From contig NZ_JAZHRV010000001.1 of assembly GCF_036924595.1 (NCBI RefSeq), positions 3,968,001 to 4,032,000 of the forward strand: a stretch of DNA of 64,000 nt, given 5' to 3'. Both the position numbers and the translations under genes were made by a program. Shown piece by piece: positions 27,036 through 36,489 of the stretch (position 1 is its first letter; each line of letters starts with the position of its first letter). The stretch comes from Bradyrhizobium algeriense. Lineage in GTDB: Bacteria > Pseudomonadota > Alphaproteobacteria > Rhizobiales > Xanthobacteraceae. The notes beneath the pieces are model-generated. The model saw only the letters and a program-made list of their open reading frames with translations. It did not search any database and was not told the origin of the DNA.

Positions 27036-27920
27036 TCAGAGGGTGGCCGCTTCGTGACTGCTGAAATTCGCCGCGATCGCCTCTCCGGTCGTGATCCACA
27101 GATCGGGGCAGGATTTGGCATAGGTGAGAAATTCCCGCAGCAGCCGAAGCCGCATCGGGCGGCCGCTGCATTGCGGATGCAGCACGGTCGTAACCATCGC
27201 GCCCCAATCCCTGACCTCGTCGAGCTCATCCTTCCAGATCGAGAGCACATGCTCCTTGGGAAAGATCGGCCGCGGGCTAAATCGGGCGGACAGTCCGTGC
27301 ATCCAGTCGTCGTAGCTTGCGGTCACCGGAAGCTCGATCGTGCCCGGCTTGCCATCCGCAAGGCGATGGCGGTAAGGCCGCACGTCGTCGCGAAATGACG
27401 AGGTGTAGACGATGCCGTGGCGCACCAGCGCCACACGCAATTCCTCGGTGAATTCGCCGTAGGGCGCCCGATAGCCGGTCGGCTTGACGCCAAGCCTTCG
27501 CTTCAGCGCCTCAAACCCCCGCTCCAGCTCCTCCTCGATCCAGGGGTCGCCCGGATCCGGCAGCAGATGGTGGTAGCCATGATGGCCGATCTCGTGGCCC
27601 GCCTTCAGAATAGCCTCTGCCATCGCGGGATGCGCATCCACCGACCAGCCGGTGACGAAGAACGTCGCCTTCAGGTCAAGCTGATCGAGCAGCTCCAAAA
27701 GTTTCGGCGTGCCGACGCGCGCCTCGTAGCCGCCGTAGCTCATGGTGATGAGGCGCTGGGCGTGTAACGCATCCTTGCTGGTCCAGGCGCTCTCCGCGTC
27801 CACGTCGAAGGAGAGGAACATCGCCGAGGTGTAAGGCTTGGGCCAGGGGTAGTCCGGAGCCGGCGGCGCGGTGTTTGCGGGAATGAGCGGAATGCTCGCG
27901 AGTGCTTTACTGTCCAGCAT
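27036..27920 (-). CDS. NodB-fold (polysaccharide deacetylase-like) hydrolase, possibly ureide-specific
   Basis: The 294-residue protein has the NodB motifs: FLSFDVDAES (about 35-44), HEIGHHGYHHLLPD (about 109-122) and YRAPYGE (about 147-153). No signal peptide is evident, so a cytoplasmic substrate is likelier than cell-wall glycan. Cytoplasmic members of this fold include PuuE-type allantoinases, which open the hydantoin ring of allantoin, and related cyclic imidases. The setting among amidohydrolases, a D-carbamoylase and importers supports such a role, but this is inference. It overlaps the upstream binding-protein gene by 14 bases. Confidence 0.8.
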   Translation of the reverse strand: MLDSKALASIPLIPANTAPPAPDYPWPKPYTSAMFLSFDVDAESAWTSKDALHAQRLITMSYGGYEARVGTPKLLELLDQLDLKATFFVTGWSVDAHPAMAEAILKAGHEIGHHGYHHLLPDPGDPWIEEELERGFEALKRRLGVKPTGYRAPYGEFTEELRVALVRHGIVYTSSFRDDVRPYRHRLADGKPGTIELPVTASYDDWMHGLSARFSPRPIFPKEHVLSIWKDELDEVRDWGAMVTTVLHPQCSGRPMRLRLLREFLTYAKSCPDLWITTGEAIAANFSSHEAATL

Positions 27921-28722
27921 TGATGGTCGCCTTCTCTACACCGTAGTCGGTCAATTTCCACTTCGCCAGCAAGGCACGGTAGGTGCCGTCCGCGATCAAC
28001 GAGTCCAGCGCCTCCACGACCGCCTGCTGCAGCACCTTCTCCTTCACGCCCAACGCAAGCCCGGTGAACTGGGTCGCGAAGACGTCGCCGACCGGGAGAT
28101 AGACGCCCGGCTCGAGGTCCATCATGTAGGGAAGCGTCTCGCCGCCCTGCACGGCCGCGTCGATCCGTCCCTGCCTGAGCTGGGTCCGGGCATCGGCCGA
28201 TCCTTCAGTGCCGACGAATTGAATAGGATTGCCGCCGCAATGGGCGTCGCTCCAGGCAGCAATCAGCTTTGGAAACGATGTGCGCCGGCTGGCACCGACC
28301 TTTTTCCCGCAAAATGCCGTCGTGTCGTTGAACTCGGCGGCGCGCGATTGCTGCACGAAGAACCGGGGTCCGTTGCGGAGGTAGTCGACAAAGGTCGCCG
28401 TGTCCTGCCGGCTCGCCATATCCGTCATGCCGGACAGGATCGCATCCACCCTCCCCGTCGAAATCGCAGGCATCATCTGGTCGAAACTGGTTTGCTGCCA
28501 GTCGATCTTGATGCCGAGCTTCTTGCCGAGCGCCTCGCCAAGCTCGACGTCGAAACCGGTCAGCGTGTTGGTCGCGGGGTCGCGGAATTCCATCGGCGGA
28601 TAATTCGGTACGATGGCGACCTTGATACTGCCCTGCTTGGCGATTTCCGGAGGCAGTTCGATCGCCATGGCCGAAATCATAGCGGCGCAAGTGAGCGCGG
28701 CAGCGAGAAACCATTTCATCAT
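27907..28722 (-). CDS. Polar amino acid ABC solute-binding protein, family 3 (second copy)
   Basis: The 271-residue periplasmic protein has a Sec signal (KWFLAAALTCAAMISAMA). Family-3 features are IKVAIVPNYPPMEFRD (about 33-48), GFDVELGEALGKKLGIKI, MMPAISTGRVDAILSGMT and QGRIDAAVQGGETLPY. GGAGC precedes the start. It is a paralogue of the protein at 30351-31175, sharing the unusual RIDAAVQG-ETLPY segment. Together they bracket a single permease-ATPase pair, so one channel probably has two specificity subunits. Confidence 0.9.
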   Translation of the reverse strand: MMKWFLAAALTCAAMISAMAIELPPEIAKQGSIKVAIVPNYPPMEFRDPATNTLTGFDVELGEALGKKLGIKIDWQQTSFDQMMPAISTGRVDAILSGMTDMASRQDTATFVDYLRNGPRFFVQQSRAAEFNDTTAFCGKKVGASRRTSFPKLIAAWSDAHCGGNPIQFVGTEGSADARTQLRQGRIDAAVQGGETLPYMMDLEPGVYLPVGDVFATQFTGLALGVKEKVLQQAVVEALDSLIADGTYRALLAKWKLTDYGVEKATINAGQ

Positions 28723-28735
28723 GACAATCGCTCCA

Positions 28736-29500
28736 TCAGATCACCGCGGAAAGAAAGGATTGAGTACGCACTTCACGGGGCTTGCCCAGAACCTCCGCCG
28801 CAGGCCCGGACTCGACGATGGCGCCATGATCCATATAGACGACCGTATCCGCCACCTCCCGCGCGAAGCCGAGCTCGTGCGTCACCACCATCATTGTCAT
28901 GCCACTGCGGGCAAGCTCCTTCATGACGGCAAGCACCTCTCCGACCAGTTCAGGATCGAGGGCACTGGTCGGCTCGTCGAACAGCATCAGCATCGGCTTC
29001 ATGGCGAGCGCGCGGGCAATCGCCACCCGCTGCTGCTGTCCGCCGGAAAGCTGTGATGGATAGGCATCGGCTTTCGCCGCCAACCCAACGCGCCCGAGAA
29101 GCTCCATCGCCTCCGCCCGCGCGTCTTCGCGACTGCGGCCCTGCACCTGCACTGGACCTTCGGTGATATTTTCAAGCGCGGTCTTGTGCGGGAACAGGTT
29201 GAAGCGCTGAAACACCATGCCGGTCTTCAGGCGCTGCCGTGCAATCTGCCGCTCGGTGAGACGATGCAATCGCCCACCCTCTTCTCGGACGCCCAGCAAC
29301 TCGCCATCGAGCCAGATGCCGCCGCTATCGGTCGACGTAAGCTGATTGATGCAACGCAGCAGCGTCGTCTTGCCCGATCCCGACGCGCCGATCAGGCACA
29401 GCACTTCACCTGCGCTGACGTCGAGCGAGACACGATTCAGGGCCTGAAACTCCCCAAAGTTCTTGCTGACCGAACGGATGGCGACGAGCGGCTGGGTCAT
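28736..29500 (-). CDS. Polar amino acid ABC transporter ATPase (GlnQ/HisP type)
   Basis: The 254-residue ATPase has Walker A GASGSGKT (about 39-46), [18 protein letters not shown], signature [15 protein letters not shown], Walker [17 protein letters not shown] and H-loop [12 protein letters not shown]. These are diagnostic of the polar amino acid family. ATG at 29500 overlaps the permease stop. It should energise the single permease next to it. Confidence 0.94.
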   Translation of the reverse strand: MTQPLVAIRSVSKNFGEFQALNRVSLDVSAGEVLCLIGASGSGKTTLLRCINQLTSTDSGGIWLDGELLGVREEGGRLHRLTERQIARQRLKTGMVFQRFNLFPHKTALENITEGPVQVQGRSREDARAEAMELLGRVGLAAKADAYPSQLSGGQQQRVAIARALAMKPMLMLFDEPTSALDPELVGEVLAVMKELARSGMTMMVVTHELGFAREVADTVVYMDHGAIVESGPAAEVLGKPREVRTQSFLSAVI

Positions 29501-30354
29501 CGGGTGATCTGCAATGCTCCACGCGCGAAGCGCCGTTCGAGGAGCATCTGCAAAGGAGTCAGGATCGACACGACGAGCAGATACCAGGAGCCGGCGACGA
29601 TCAGGAGTTCGATCACGCGTGAATTCGCGTAGTAGATATTCTCGGCGTTGTGCAGCACCTCCGGATACTGAATGACGCTGGCGAGCGACGTGGCCTTCAC
29701 CATGCCGATGAATTCGTTGCCGAGCGGCGGGATCACTACCCGCATCGCCTGCGGCAGGATGATCCGGCGCAGCGCGCGCAGCCGCCCCATGCCGATCGCC
29801 TGCGCGGCCTCATATTGTCCGACGTCGACCGACAGCATGCCCGCCCGCATCACCTCGGAAGTGTAAGCGCCCTGATTGATGCCGAGGCCGAGAAGTGCGG
29901 ACAGAAACGGCGTCATGACGTCGACCGCCCGGGCCGACCATAGGCCCGGAATGCCGATCGTCGGAAATACCAGCGCGAGGTTGAACCACAGCAGTAACTG
30001 CAGGATCAACGGCGTGCCGCGGAACAGCCACGTATAGCCAGCGGCAACCGACGTCAGCACCGGATTGGACGAGAGCCTCATGATTGCGACGACGACGCCC
30101 AACACGATGCCGAGGGCCATCGCGAGCACCGCCATCACCATGGTGTTGGTGATACCTTCGAGGATCACCTTCGCTGTCAGGAAGCGGCTGACATAAGTCC
30201 ATTCAATCTGACCGTTGACGAAAGCGCGACCGATCGCCGCCAGCACAACGAGAATCGCCGCCGCAGCGAGCCAGCGCCCCCAGTGAGCCTGACGCGCGAC
30301 CGTTATCTCCGAAATATCGGGGAAACCTTCCGCGAGCGTGGGTGCTGCTCTCAT
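29497..30354 (-). CDS. Polar amino acid ABC transporter permease
   Basis: The 285-residue inner-membrane protein has a first segment near 28-48 ([18 protein letters not shown]). Family landmarks are [33 protein letters not shown] and the coupling loop [24 protein letters not shown], followed by [16 protein letters not shown]. Only one permease is present, so it probably works as a homodimer. It overlaps the binding-protein gene upstream and the ATPase gene downstream by four bases each. Confidence 0.93.
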   Translation of the reverse strand: MRAAPTLAEGFPDISEITVARQAHWGRWLAAAAILVVLAAIGRAFVNGQIEWTYVSRFLTAKVILEGITNTMVMAVLAMALGIVLGVVVAIMRLSSNPVLTSVAAGYTWLFRGTPLILQLLLWFNLALVFPTIGIPGLWSARAVDVMTPFLSALLGLGINQGAYTSEVMRAGMLSVDVGQYEAAQAIGMGRLRALRRIILPQAMRVVIPPLGNEFIGMVKATSLASVIQYPEVLHNAENIYYANSRVIELLIVAGSWYLLVVSILTPLQMLLERRFARGALQITR

Positions 30355-31175
30355 TGCGTGGACGCATTCATCATCGGTTGGGCCACGGCGTTCGCGCCCA
30401 ATCCATATTTATCGAGAATGGCCTTGTAGGAACCGTCAGCCATCATCGCTGCGAGATGTTCCGTCACCACTTCGCGCAGCGCTGCATCGTCCTTCCGGAA
30501 CATGATGCCCTGATAGCCGGTGGAGAACGGTTCACCCAAAATGCGGTATTTGCCGGCCTCCTGCCCTTGGGCGTAAGGCAACGTTTCGCTGCCCTGCACC
30601 GCGGCGTCGATACGGCCCTGCTTGAGCTGGTTGCGGACATCGATGCTGTTTTCGCCCGGAACATATTGCACGGCGGGCTTGCCGTTCGCCTCGCAATTCT
30701 GCTTGCTCCATTTCTCGATCTCGACCGGGAAACTGGTGCTGCGCGTCGTCCCGACCTTCTTGCCGCAGAGATCGATGGGAGACTTCGCCGCATTTTCCGT
30801 CAGGACGAAGAACTGCGGACCTGTCGCCAGATAGTCGATGAAATCGGCGGTCTCGCGTCGCGAACCGCGGTCCGAAATGCCGCTGATGATGAAATCCGCG
30901 CGCTTGGTCTGCAATGAGGGAATGAGTTCGGCGAACGGCGTTTCGCTCCAGACGATCTTCACGCCCAGCCGCTTGGCGAGTTCGTTGGCGAGATCGATAT
31001 CGAGCCCGACGAGCTGGTTTGTGGTGGGATCGCGATATTCCATGGGGGCGTAGGTCGAGTTGACCGTCAGCCGTAAAGTGCCCGCCTGCTTGATCGATTC
31101 CGGCAATTCGGCGGCTTGTGCCGTTGCAATGACGAAGAGCGCGGCGACCCCAACGGAGAACGAGAGGCGTGTCAT
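30351..31175 (-). CDS. Polar amino acid ABC solute-binding protein, family 3 (first copy)
   Basis: The 274-residue protein has a Sec signal (LSFSVGVAALFVIATAQA, cleavage before AELPE). Motifs are LRLTVNSTYAPMEYRD, GLDIDLANELAKRLGVKI, SLQTKRADFIISGISDRG and QGRIDAAVQGSETLPY. The start lies one base past the stop of the second N-carbamoyl-D-amino-acid hydrolase. An N-carbamoyl amino acid or the released amino acid is therefore a reasonable ligand, by inference. Confidence 0.9.
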   Translation of the reverse strand: MTRLSFSVGVAALFVIATAQAAELPESIKQAGTLRLTVNSTYAPMEYRDPTTNQLVGLDIDLANELAKRLGVKIVWSETPFAELIPSLQTKRADFIISGISDRGSRRETADFIDYLATGPQFFVLTENAAKSPIDLCGKKVGTTRSTSFPVEIEKWSKQNCEANGKPAVQYVPGENSIDVRNQLKQGRIDAAVQGSETLPYAQGQEAGKYRILGEPFSTGYQGIMFRKDDAALREVVTEHLAAMMADGSYKAILDKYGLGANAVAQPMMNASTQ

Positions 31176-31176
31176 G

Positions 31177-32175
31177 TCAGCTCCTTCGGCCCGCACCGCG
31201 ACTGGCCGCTTGATGTTTAACCGCATCGAGCGTGGCCGGCTCTATGACACCGGCACGCTCTGTGATGACAGTGTATTGCTCCGGCCGCCGGTGCGCGGCG
31301 AAATTGAACATCTTGTCCTTGCCCTGGCGGCAAAGATCGAGGTCGAGGTCTGCGACCACAATTTCGTCCACGAGCGTTTGCGCTTCGGCGACGATCCGGC
31401 CGTTGGGATCCACGATGCAGGAGCCACCGATCAGCCCGGAGCCATCCTCGCTCCCCGCCTTGGCGACCGCGATCGCCCAGGTGGCGTTCATGTAGGCGTT
31501 GGCTTGCGTTACGAGCTTGGAATGGAAGGTGCGCAGCGCCGCGTCTTCGGAGACACCGCCGTTTGGATCGTAAGCGGCGGAGTTGTAGCCGACGCAAACC
31601 AGTTCGACGCCCTGCAGGCCCAGCACGCGCCAGGCTTCCGGCCAGCGGCGATCGTTGCAGATCATCATCCCCATGATTGCGTGGCTCCAGTCCGGTCCCG
31701 CCCGAAAGGCAGGAAATCCCAGATCGCCATACTCGAAATAACGCTTTTCAAGCTGCTGATAGGCTGCGCCGGCACGCGGCTCGACCGAGCCCGGCAAATG
31801 CACCTTGCGATAGCGCCCGAGAACTTCTCCGTCACGATCGACCAGGATCGAACAGTTGAAGCGCTGACCGCCCGATGTCAGTTCGGCATACCCGACGTAG
31901 AAGCCGATGCCGAGCGCCCGGGCGCGGTCGAACAAGGGCTGCACGGCCGGATTTGGCATGCCACGCTCGAAGTAATGATCGAGTGCGTCGCCCTCGATAA
32001 GCCATCGCGGGAAGAAGGTCGTGAACGCCAGTTCCGGAAAAACGACCAGTGTTGCGCCGCGCGCAGCCGCCTCCTCCAGCAACGCCAACATCCGGCCAAG
32101 CGTATGCTCTCGCGAGTCCGCTTTTTGCGTCGGCCCCATCTGAGCGGCGGCGGCGCGGAGAACTCGAACCAACAT
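31177..32175 (-). CDS. N-carbamoyl-D-amino-acid hydrolase, second paralogue
   Basis: This nitrilase-superfamily enzyme has the triad E48 (FPELAFTTFFPRW), K124 (GRYRKVHLPG) and C173 (ICNDRRWPE), in the same motifs as the copy at 12499-13431. Differences include a longer insert around PDWSHAIMG and a C-terminal tail of about 25 residues. The start is uncertain: ATG at 32175 has GGAGG only two bases ahead, whereas TTG at 32172 has it five bases ahead and gives a family-like N-terminus. It is the first gene of the minus-strand unit that runs leftwards, and is divergent from a LysR gene. Confidence 0.9.
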   Translation of the reverse strand: MLVRVLRAAAAQMGPTQKADSREHTLGRMLALLEEAAARGATLVVFPELAFTTFFPRWLIEGDALDHYFERGMPNPAVQPLFDRARALGIGFYVGYAELTSGGQRFNCSILVDRDGEVLGRYRKVHLPGSVEPRAGAAYQQLEKRYFEYGDLGFPAFRAGPDWSHAIMGMMICNDRRWPEAWRVLGLQGVELVCVGYNSAAYDPNGGVSEDAALRTFHSKLVTQANAYMNATWAIAVAKAGSEDGSGLIGGSCIVDPNGRIVAEAQTLVDEIVVADLDLDLCRQGKDKMFNFAAHRRPEQYTVITERAGVIEPATLDAVKHQAASRGAGRRS

Positions 32176-32309
32176 TGCCTCCAATCTGAGCGGACTGCTT
32201 ACTCAAGAGGCGGATGATCCCGCTCCGATAGCGCTCCGATGCAGAGGTGATTACGCGGAAGCGCAGCCCTAAACGCAATTACTCGTGCTATGATATTTTC
32301 GGTGAGACA

Positions 32310-32324
32310 ATAACCGGTAGTTAT
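32310..32324. promoter_or_regulatory. LysR-type T-N11-A box directly before the lysR start codon
   Basis: ATAAC-CGGTA-GTTAT is a perfect five-base-arm palindrome with the T-N11-A spacing of LysR operators. It touches the ATG at 32325 and covers the ribosome-binding region, so binding would suit autorepression. It is about 135-150 bases from the divergent N-carbamoyl hydrolase start. A nearby direct repeat CGCTCCGAT (32221-32229 and 32232-32240, 11-base period) could be a second site. Confidence 0.5.
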
Positions 32325-33224
32325 ATGAATCTGCGCCAATTGGAGATCCTCCGTGCGGTTATCCGTCATCGGACCACGGTCGCGGCGGCCGACGAACTGG
32401 CGCTGTCGCAACCGGCGATCAGCAACGCGCTGAAGGCGATGGAGGCGCAGGCGGGCTTCGCCTTGTTCGAGCGTGTCAACAACCGGCTGTTCCCGACATC
32501 AGAGGCGATGGCGCTCTACAAGGAAAGCGAAGCGATCTTTGCGCTCCACGCCAAACTCGAAAATCGCGTGCGCGACTTGAGGGAATGCCGCTCGGGGCTT
32601 CTTTCGATCGTGGCGACGCCACCGCTGGCCTACAGCATCATTCCGCGCGCTTTATCGAACTTCCTGCGCCGCCGTCAGCAGACGCGCGTCTTCTTCGATG
32701 TGCGGCGTTACGAAGGAATCATCGACGGCGTGTCGAGCAGGGTCGCCGAACTCGGCTTCGCGCTCGGGCTGTCGCATCACCCCGGCATTGCGCATGAGGT
32801 GGTTCATACCGGCGAAATGGTTTGCGTCCTGCCGCCGAACCATCCGCTGGCCGAACGGCCGGTCATTTCAGCTTCCGACCTTGTCGGCTTGCCCTTCATC
32901 GGGCTGGAGCGCGGCACGCGGTTGGGCGAAGCCGTGCGCGAGAGCTTTGCGCAGGCCGGCGCGCCGTTCCAGCCGACCGTCGAGGTGCGCTACTGCAATA
33001 CGGCCTGCGTGCTCGCGGCCGCCGGCGTGGGCGCGGCGGTCGTCGATCCGTTTTCGCCGCGCCAGGGCGGTAGCCAGGACCTCATCGTTCGGCCTTTCAC
33101 GCCCAAGACCGTGGCCGTGGCCTATATGCTGTGGTCCGAGGCGGAGCCGCTATCGCGCCTGGCCAAGGCGTTCCTGAATGAAGTCCGGCAGGCGAGCCGG
33201 TCCCTGGACCAAGGTGCCTCTTGA
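32325..33224 (+). CDS. LysR-family transcriptional regulator
   Basis: The 299-residue protein begins MNLRQLEILRAVIRHRTTV and has the N-terminal helix-turn-helix AADELALSQPAISNALKAME (about 20-39). This is followed by a type-2 periplasmic-binding-like sensor domain (about 90-290). The start at 32325 gives the usual LysR beginning; the longer frame from 32247 adds unrelated residues. Divergent placement suggests control of the hydrolase-transporter unit starting at 32175. The effector is probably an N-carbamoyl amino acid or related ureide, but this is not shown. Confidence 0.9.
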   Translation: MNLRQLEILRAVIRHRTTVAAADELALSQPAISNALKAMEAQAGFALFERVNNRLFPTSEAMALYKESEAIFALHAKLENRVRDLRECRSGLLSIVATPPLAYSIIPRALSNFLRRRQQTRVFFDVRRYEGIIDGVSSRVAELGFALGLSHHPGIAHEVVHTGEMVCVLPPNHPLAERPVISASDLVGLPFIGLERGTRLGEAVRESFAQAGAPFQPTVEVRYCNTACVLAAAGVGAAVVDPFSPRQGGSQDLIVRPFTPKTVAVAYMLWSEAEPLSRLAKAFLNEVRQASRSLDQGAS

Positions 33225-33259
33225 GCGTTGCGCGGCCCGAGGCTGCTCGGGCTCGTTGC

Positions 33260-34843
33260 TTACAGCGCCATGGCGGCAGCGTCGTTCGACACGTCCGTCT
33301 TCCGCATCATCATCCGCGCAATCGCCTCGCCAATCACCACCGTGGTGAAATGGGTGTTGGCGCGGCAATCGGACGGCATGATCGAAGCATCCGCCACGCG
33401 CAGCGCGGCGATTCCTTTCACGGTGCCATCCGGGTTCACCACGCCATTGGCGTCGTTGAAGCCCGCCATGCGACAGGAACCGGCGGCATGCTGAATGTCG
33501 CCGGTTTCGCGGCGAAGCAGCGCTTCGAGCTCCCCATTCGGCAGTGAAGCGGCCTGCGGCAGCGTCAGGTCGGTATCGATCAGGCGAATCCAGTCGCTGA
33601 TTTCAGCCAGCGCCGGCCGGGTGGTGAGCACGGCCAGTCGCTTCACCGCGTCGACCATGCGCAGCAGGTCGCGGTCATCGGCAAGCATGTTTTCTTCGAC
33701 GATCGGGTCGATCGAAGCGTCGGTCGAAGCCAGCTTCAAATGACCGCGCGAGTAGGCGTTGAACAGACCTGCGCCGATGGCGCCGGGGGTGCCGATGCCG
33801 CGGTGGTTGAAGGCGATCAGGATCATGTCGCGCTTGCCGCCATTCGCAAGCCCGGACGAATACGTCACGCAGCAGTTGGTATGACGTGTATCCGGGTCTG
33901 TCGGTCGAAATTCCTCGCGCAGCTGTATGGTGGCGCGAAACAGCGGATGGTCGAAGAAGTGCTTGCCGACCGGCAAGTCGCGCTCGACCGCGATGCCCAT
34001 CGCCTTCAGCTCGTCGGCGGGGCCGATGCCCGAACGCAGCAATATCGCCGGGCTGTGGATGGCGCCGGCGCACAGCACGATCTCGCGCGCGCTGATTTCC
34101 AAACTGCCCTGCCCTTCGATGTGGACCAGTACGCCGGTGGCCCGGCCATCCCTGATCAAGAGGCGATCGACCAGCGCATGCCCCCGGATTTCCAGGTTGG
34201 CGCGGCCGCGCGCCGGCTCCAGATAGGCTTCATTGGTGGTGATGCGCCGGCTGTCGCGGCTGTTGATCGGATAGCAGGCGACGCCCTCGCCGTCCGCTCC
34301 GTTGAGGTCGGCACACCACGGATAGCCCGATGCCAGCGCAGCGTCGCGGAGCCCACGGTCGATCGGGCCCCACTTCTCCGGCGGCGCGCGATAGACCGGC
34401 AACGGTCCACCACGGCCATGGCCTGCGCTGTCGCCGAACTCGAAATCATCCTCGATGACCGAGAACAGCGGCATCACCTCTTTTGCCGACCAGCCGGTGC
34501 AGCCACCGGCCGCCCAGTCGTCGAACGCGTCCGCGACGCCGCGGATGGCGATCTGGCCGTTCATCATCGAACTGCCGCCGAGGCCCTTGCCGCGCCAATA
34601 GAAGCGCGCCTCCTGTCCCGCCACTCGGCGGGTCAAAAGATTCGGCCACTGCCATTTCTCCTGATATTCGCGCTTGTGAATGATCGGGATCGGGTTCGGC
34701 GTGCGGACTTCCCAGGGCGCCTCGTCGGCGCGCCAGTCGAGGCCGGCTTCCAGCAGCAGCACGCGCCTGGCGGGGTCCTCGGACAGCCGGGCGGCAACCG
34801 CGGCGCCGGCAGAGCCGCCGCCAACTACAATGACGTCATACAT
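33260..34843 (-). CDS. GMC-family FAD oxidoreductase (choline dehydrogenase-like)
   Basis: The 527-residue flavoprotein has the FAD motif VIVVGGGSAGAAVAARL (4-20) with LLLEAG. It has the GMC signature RGKGLGGSSMMNGQIAIRG (about 83-101) and the second signature GAIHSPAILLRSGIGP (about 253-268). The C-terminal HAAGSCRM supplies the catalytic His, and ANTHFTTVVIGEAIA the second His/Asn region. Such enzymes oxidise primary alcohols or amino alcohols. It lies four bases after a family-5 binding-protein gene, so it probably oxidises the imported compound. The gene is convergent with lysR. Confidence 0.9.
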   Translation of the reverse strand: MYDVIVVGGGSAGAAVAARLSEDPARRVLLLEAGLDWRADEAPWEVRTPNPIPIIHKREYQEKWQWPNLLTRRVAGQEARFYWRGKGLGGSSMMNGQIAIRGVADAFDDWAAGGCTGWSAKEVMPLFSVIEDDFEFGDSAGHGRGGPLPVYRAPPEKWGPIDRGLRDAALASGYPWCADLNGADGEGVACYPINSRDSRRITTNEAYLEPARGRANLEIRGHALVDRLLIRDGRATGVLVHIEGQGSLEISAREIVLCAGAIHSPAILLRSGIGPADELKAMGIAVERDLPVGKHFFDHPLFRATIQLREEFRPTDPDTRHTNCCVTYSSGLANGGKRDMILIAFNHRGIGTPGAIGAGLFNAYSRGHLKLASTDASIDPIVEENMLADDRDLLRMVDAVKRLAVLTTRPALAEISDWIRLIDTDLTLPQAASLPNGELEALLRRETGDIQHAAGSCRMAGFNDANGVVNPDGTVKGIAALRVADASIMPSDCRANTHFTTVVIGEAIARMMMRKTDVSNDAAAMAL

Positions 34844-34847
34844 GGCG

Positions 34848-36410
34848 TTACTTCTCGATGTTCCAGAAAATCGGAATCGCCGACGGTATCAAACCGCGCA
34901 GATTGGCGCGATAGGCAGCCGGCTGGGCGAACTGCCCCCACGGAATGCCCGGAGCCTGATCGTACATCACAGTCTGAATCTCCGCAGCGATCTTCTTGCG
35001 ATCCTCCTCGGCGGGTGCCTTGGCAAAGGCATCCAGCAGCGGCGTGATGCGCGCGTCGCATTGCCAGCCCGTGAAGTCGACGCAGTTGAACGCCACCATG
35101 ACGTTCGTAAGCGGCGAGGCCAGATCGAAGCCGCCGGCGTGAACGCCATAAACGCTCCAGCCTTCTTTCTTGGTGCGACGGGCAAGCACCGAGGCCCAAT
35201 CCATCACCTGCAAATCGACGTTGAAGCCGGCCTGCTTCAGCTTCTCGGCAAGAACCTGCGCCGAAATGCGCGGCGCTTCGAGGTCGCTGGCCTGCATCAC
35301 GATAATCGGCTCGCCGGCGTATTTCGTCGCCTTGAGTGCCGCGCGCGCCGCCTCAATGGATGGGTTCGCTGCGGCGCCGGTTCCGGCCTTGCTGTCATAG
35401 GTGGTGCCGCAGGTGAAGAATGTTGCGCAAGGCGTGGCGTATTTGGCATCGAGGCCCAGCCCATCCAACACCTCGCGCTGATCGACCAGCTTCCACAGCA
35501 CGCGCCGGATCGCCGGATCGTCGAACGGCTTCTGCGCGGCGTTGAGGCGATAGGCGCCGGCAAACATGTTGCCTCCGGTGAAGTTCACGACCTTCACCTT
35601 GGCATTCTTTTCGAGGACCGGCAGCAGATCGAACGGCGCGTACTGCATGTAATCCACCTCGCCGGTCTGCAGCGCAGATGCGGCGGTGGAACCGTCGGGG
35701 ATGACGCGAATTTCCAGCGTGTCGATATTGACGCGCTTGCCACCGGCCAGGAAGTCGGCGGGTTCGGAGCGTGACATATAATCGGCGAATTTTTTCAGGA
35801 TCATGCGATCGCCGGTGCGGTGATCAGCCTGGCTGTAGACAAACGGTCCGGAGCCAACGATTTCGGTGATGCGTTGATCGGCGGGCGTCTTGGCGACGCG
35901 CTCGGGCATCATGAAGGCGACAGGGCTCACGGGATTGCCGAGCGCGTCTATCACCAGGCCCGACGGCTCTTTCAGCGTCAGCACGAAAGTTTTGGCATCA
36001 CTCGGTTCGAGCGACGCGGTAATGGCGAAGATTCGCCGGCCGAGTGCGTTGCGCTGGCCCCAGCGTCGCAGCGACGCGACGCAGTCCGCGGATGTAACCG
36101 GCTGGCCATCATGCCATTTCAGGCCGTCGCGCAGCGTGAACGTGTAGATCAAACCATCAGGCGAAACCTTCCAGTCCTGCACCATTTGCGGCTTGACCTC
36201 GCCCTTGGCGTCCTTTGCGAACAGGGTGTCGAACACCATGAATCCGAACGTCCGCGAGATATAAGCCGGCGTAAAATGCGGATCGAGCGTGGCGATTTCC
36301 GCTTCCAGCACCGCGACAAGATTGCCGCCGGAATAGGCCGGCGTAACCGCTGGAGCCGCGATAAGCGCGAGCGAAAACATCGCAGGGAAGAAAGCCTTCA
36401 ATTTGGACAT
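34848..36410 (-). CDS. Orphan ABC solute-binding protein, family 5
   Basis: The 520-residue protein has a Sec-type signal (KAFFPAMFSLALIAAPAV, cleavage near AYSGG). Motifs include TLDPHFTPAYISRTFGFMVFDTLF-type N-terminal strands, FTLRDGLKWHDGQPV, GSGPFVYSQADHR and DDPAIRRVLWKLVDQ. AAAGG precedes the ATG. No permease or ATPase genes follow; instead a GMC oxidoreductase gene begins four bases later. It may use one of the two dipeptide-type permeases elsewhere in the window. A sigma-54 promoter lies 80 bases upstream. Confidence 0.9.
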   Translation of the reverse strand: MSKLKAFFPAMFSLALIAAPAVTPAYSGGNLVAVLEAEIATLDPHFTPAYISRTFGFMVFDTLFAKDAKGEVKPQMVQDWKVSPDGLIYTFTLRDGLKWHDGQPVTSADCVASLRRWGQRNALGRRIFAITASLEPSDAKTFVLTLKEPSGLVIDALGNPVSPVAFMMPERVAKTPADQRITEIVGSGPFVYSQADHRTGDRMILKKFADYMSRSEPADFLAGGKRVNIDTLEIRVIPDGSTAASALQTGEVDYMQYAPFDLLPVLEKNAKVKVVNFTGGNMFAGAYRLNAAQKPFDDPAIRRVLWKLVDQREVLDGLGLDAKYATPCATFFTCGTTYDSKAGTGAAANPSIEAARAALKATKYAGEPIIVMQASDLEAPRISAQVLAEKLKQAGFNVDLQVMDWASVLARRTKKEGWSVYGVHAGGFDLASPLTNVMVAFNCVDFTGWQCDARITPLLDAFAKAPAEEDRKKIAAEIQTVMYDQAPGIPWGQFAQPAAYRANLRGLIPSAIPIFWNIEK

Positions 36411-36489
36411 GGGTGCCTTTCAGGTTCGTGAGCAGAGTCTGGGAGGATTTGGAAACGGCCAATGCACCTCGCGAGCAGTTGGTCTCTCA

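Noticed and set aside
32271..32290. Possible ninth sigma-54 promoter before the second N-carbamoyl hydrolase
   Set aside because: The minus-strand stretch TAGCACGAGTAATTGC looks similar, but the invariant -24 GG is AG and the spacing to GC is eleven bases instead of ten.
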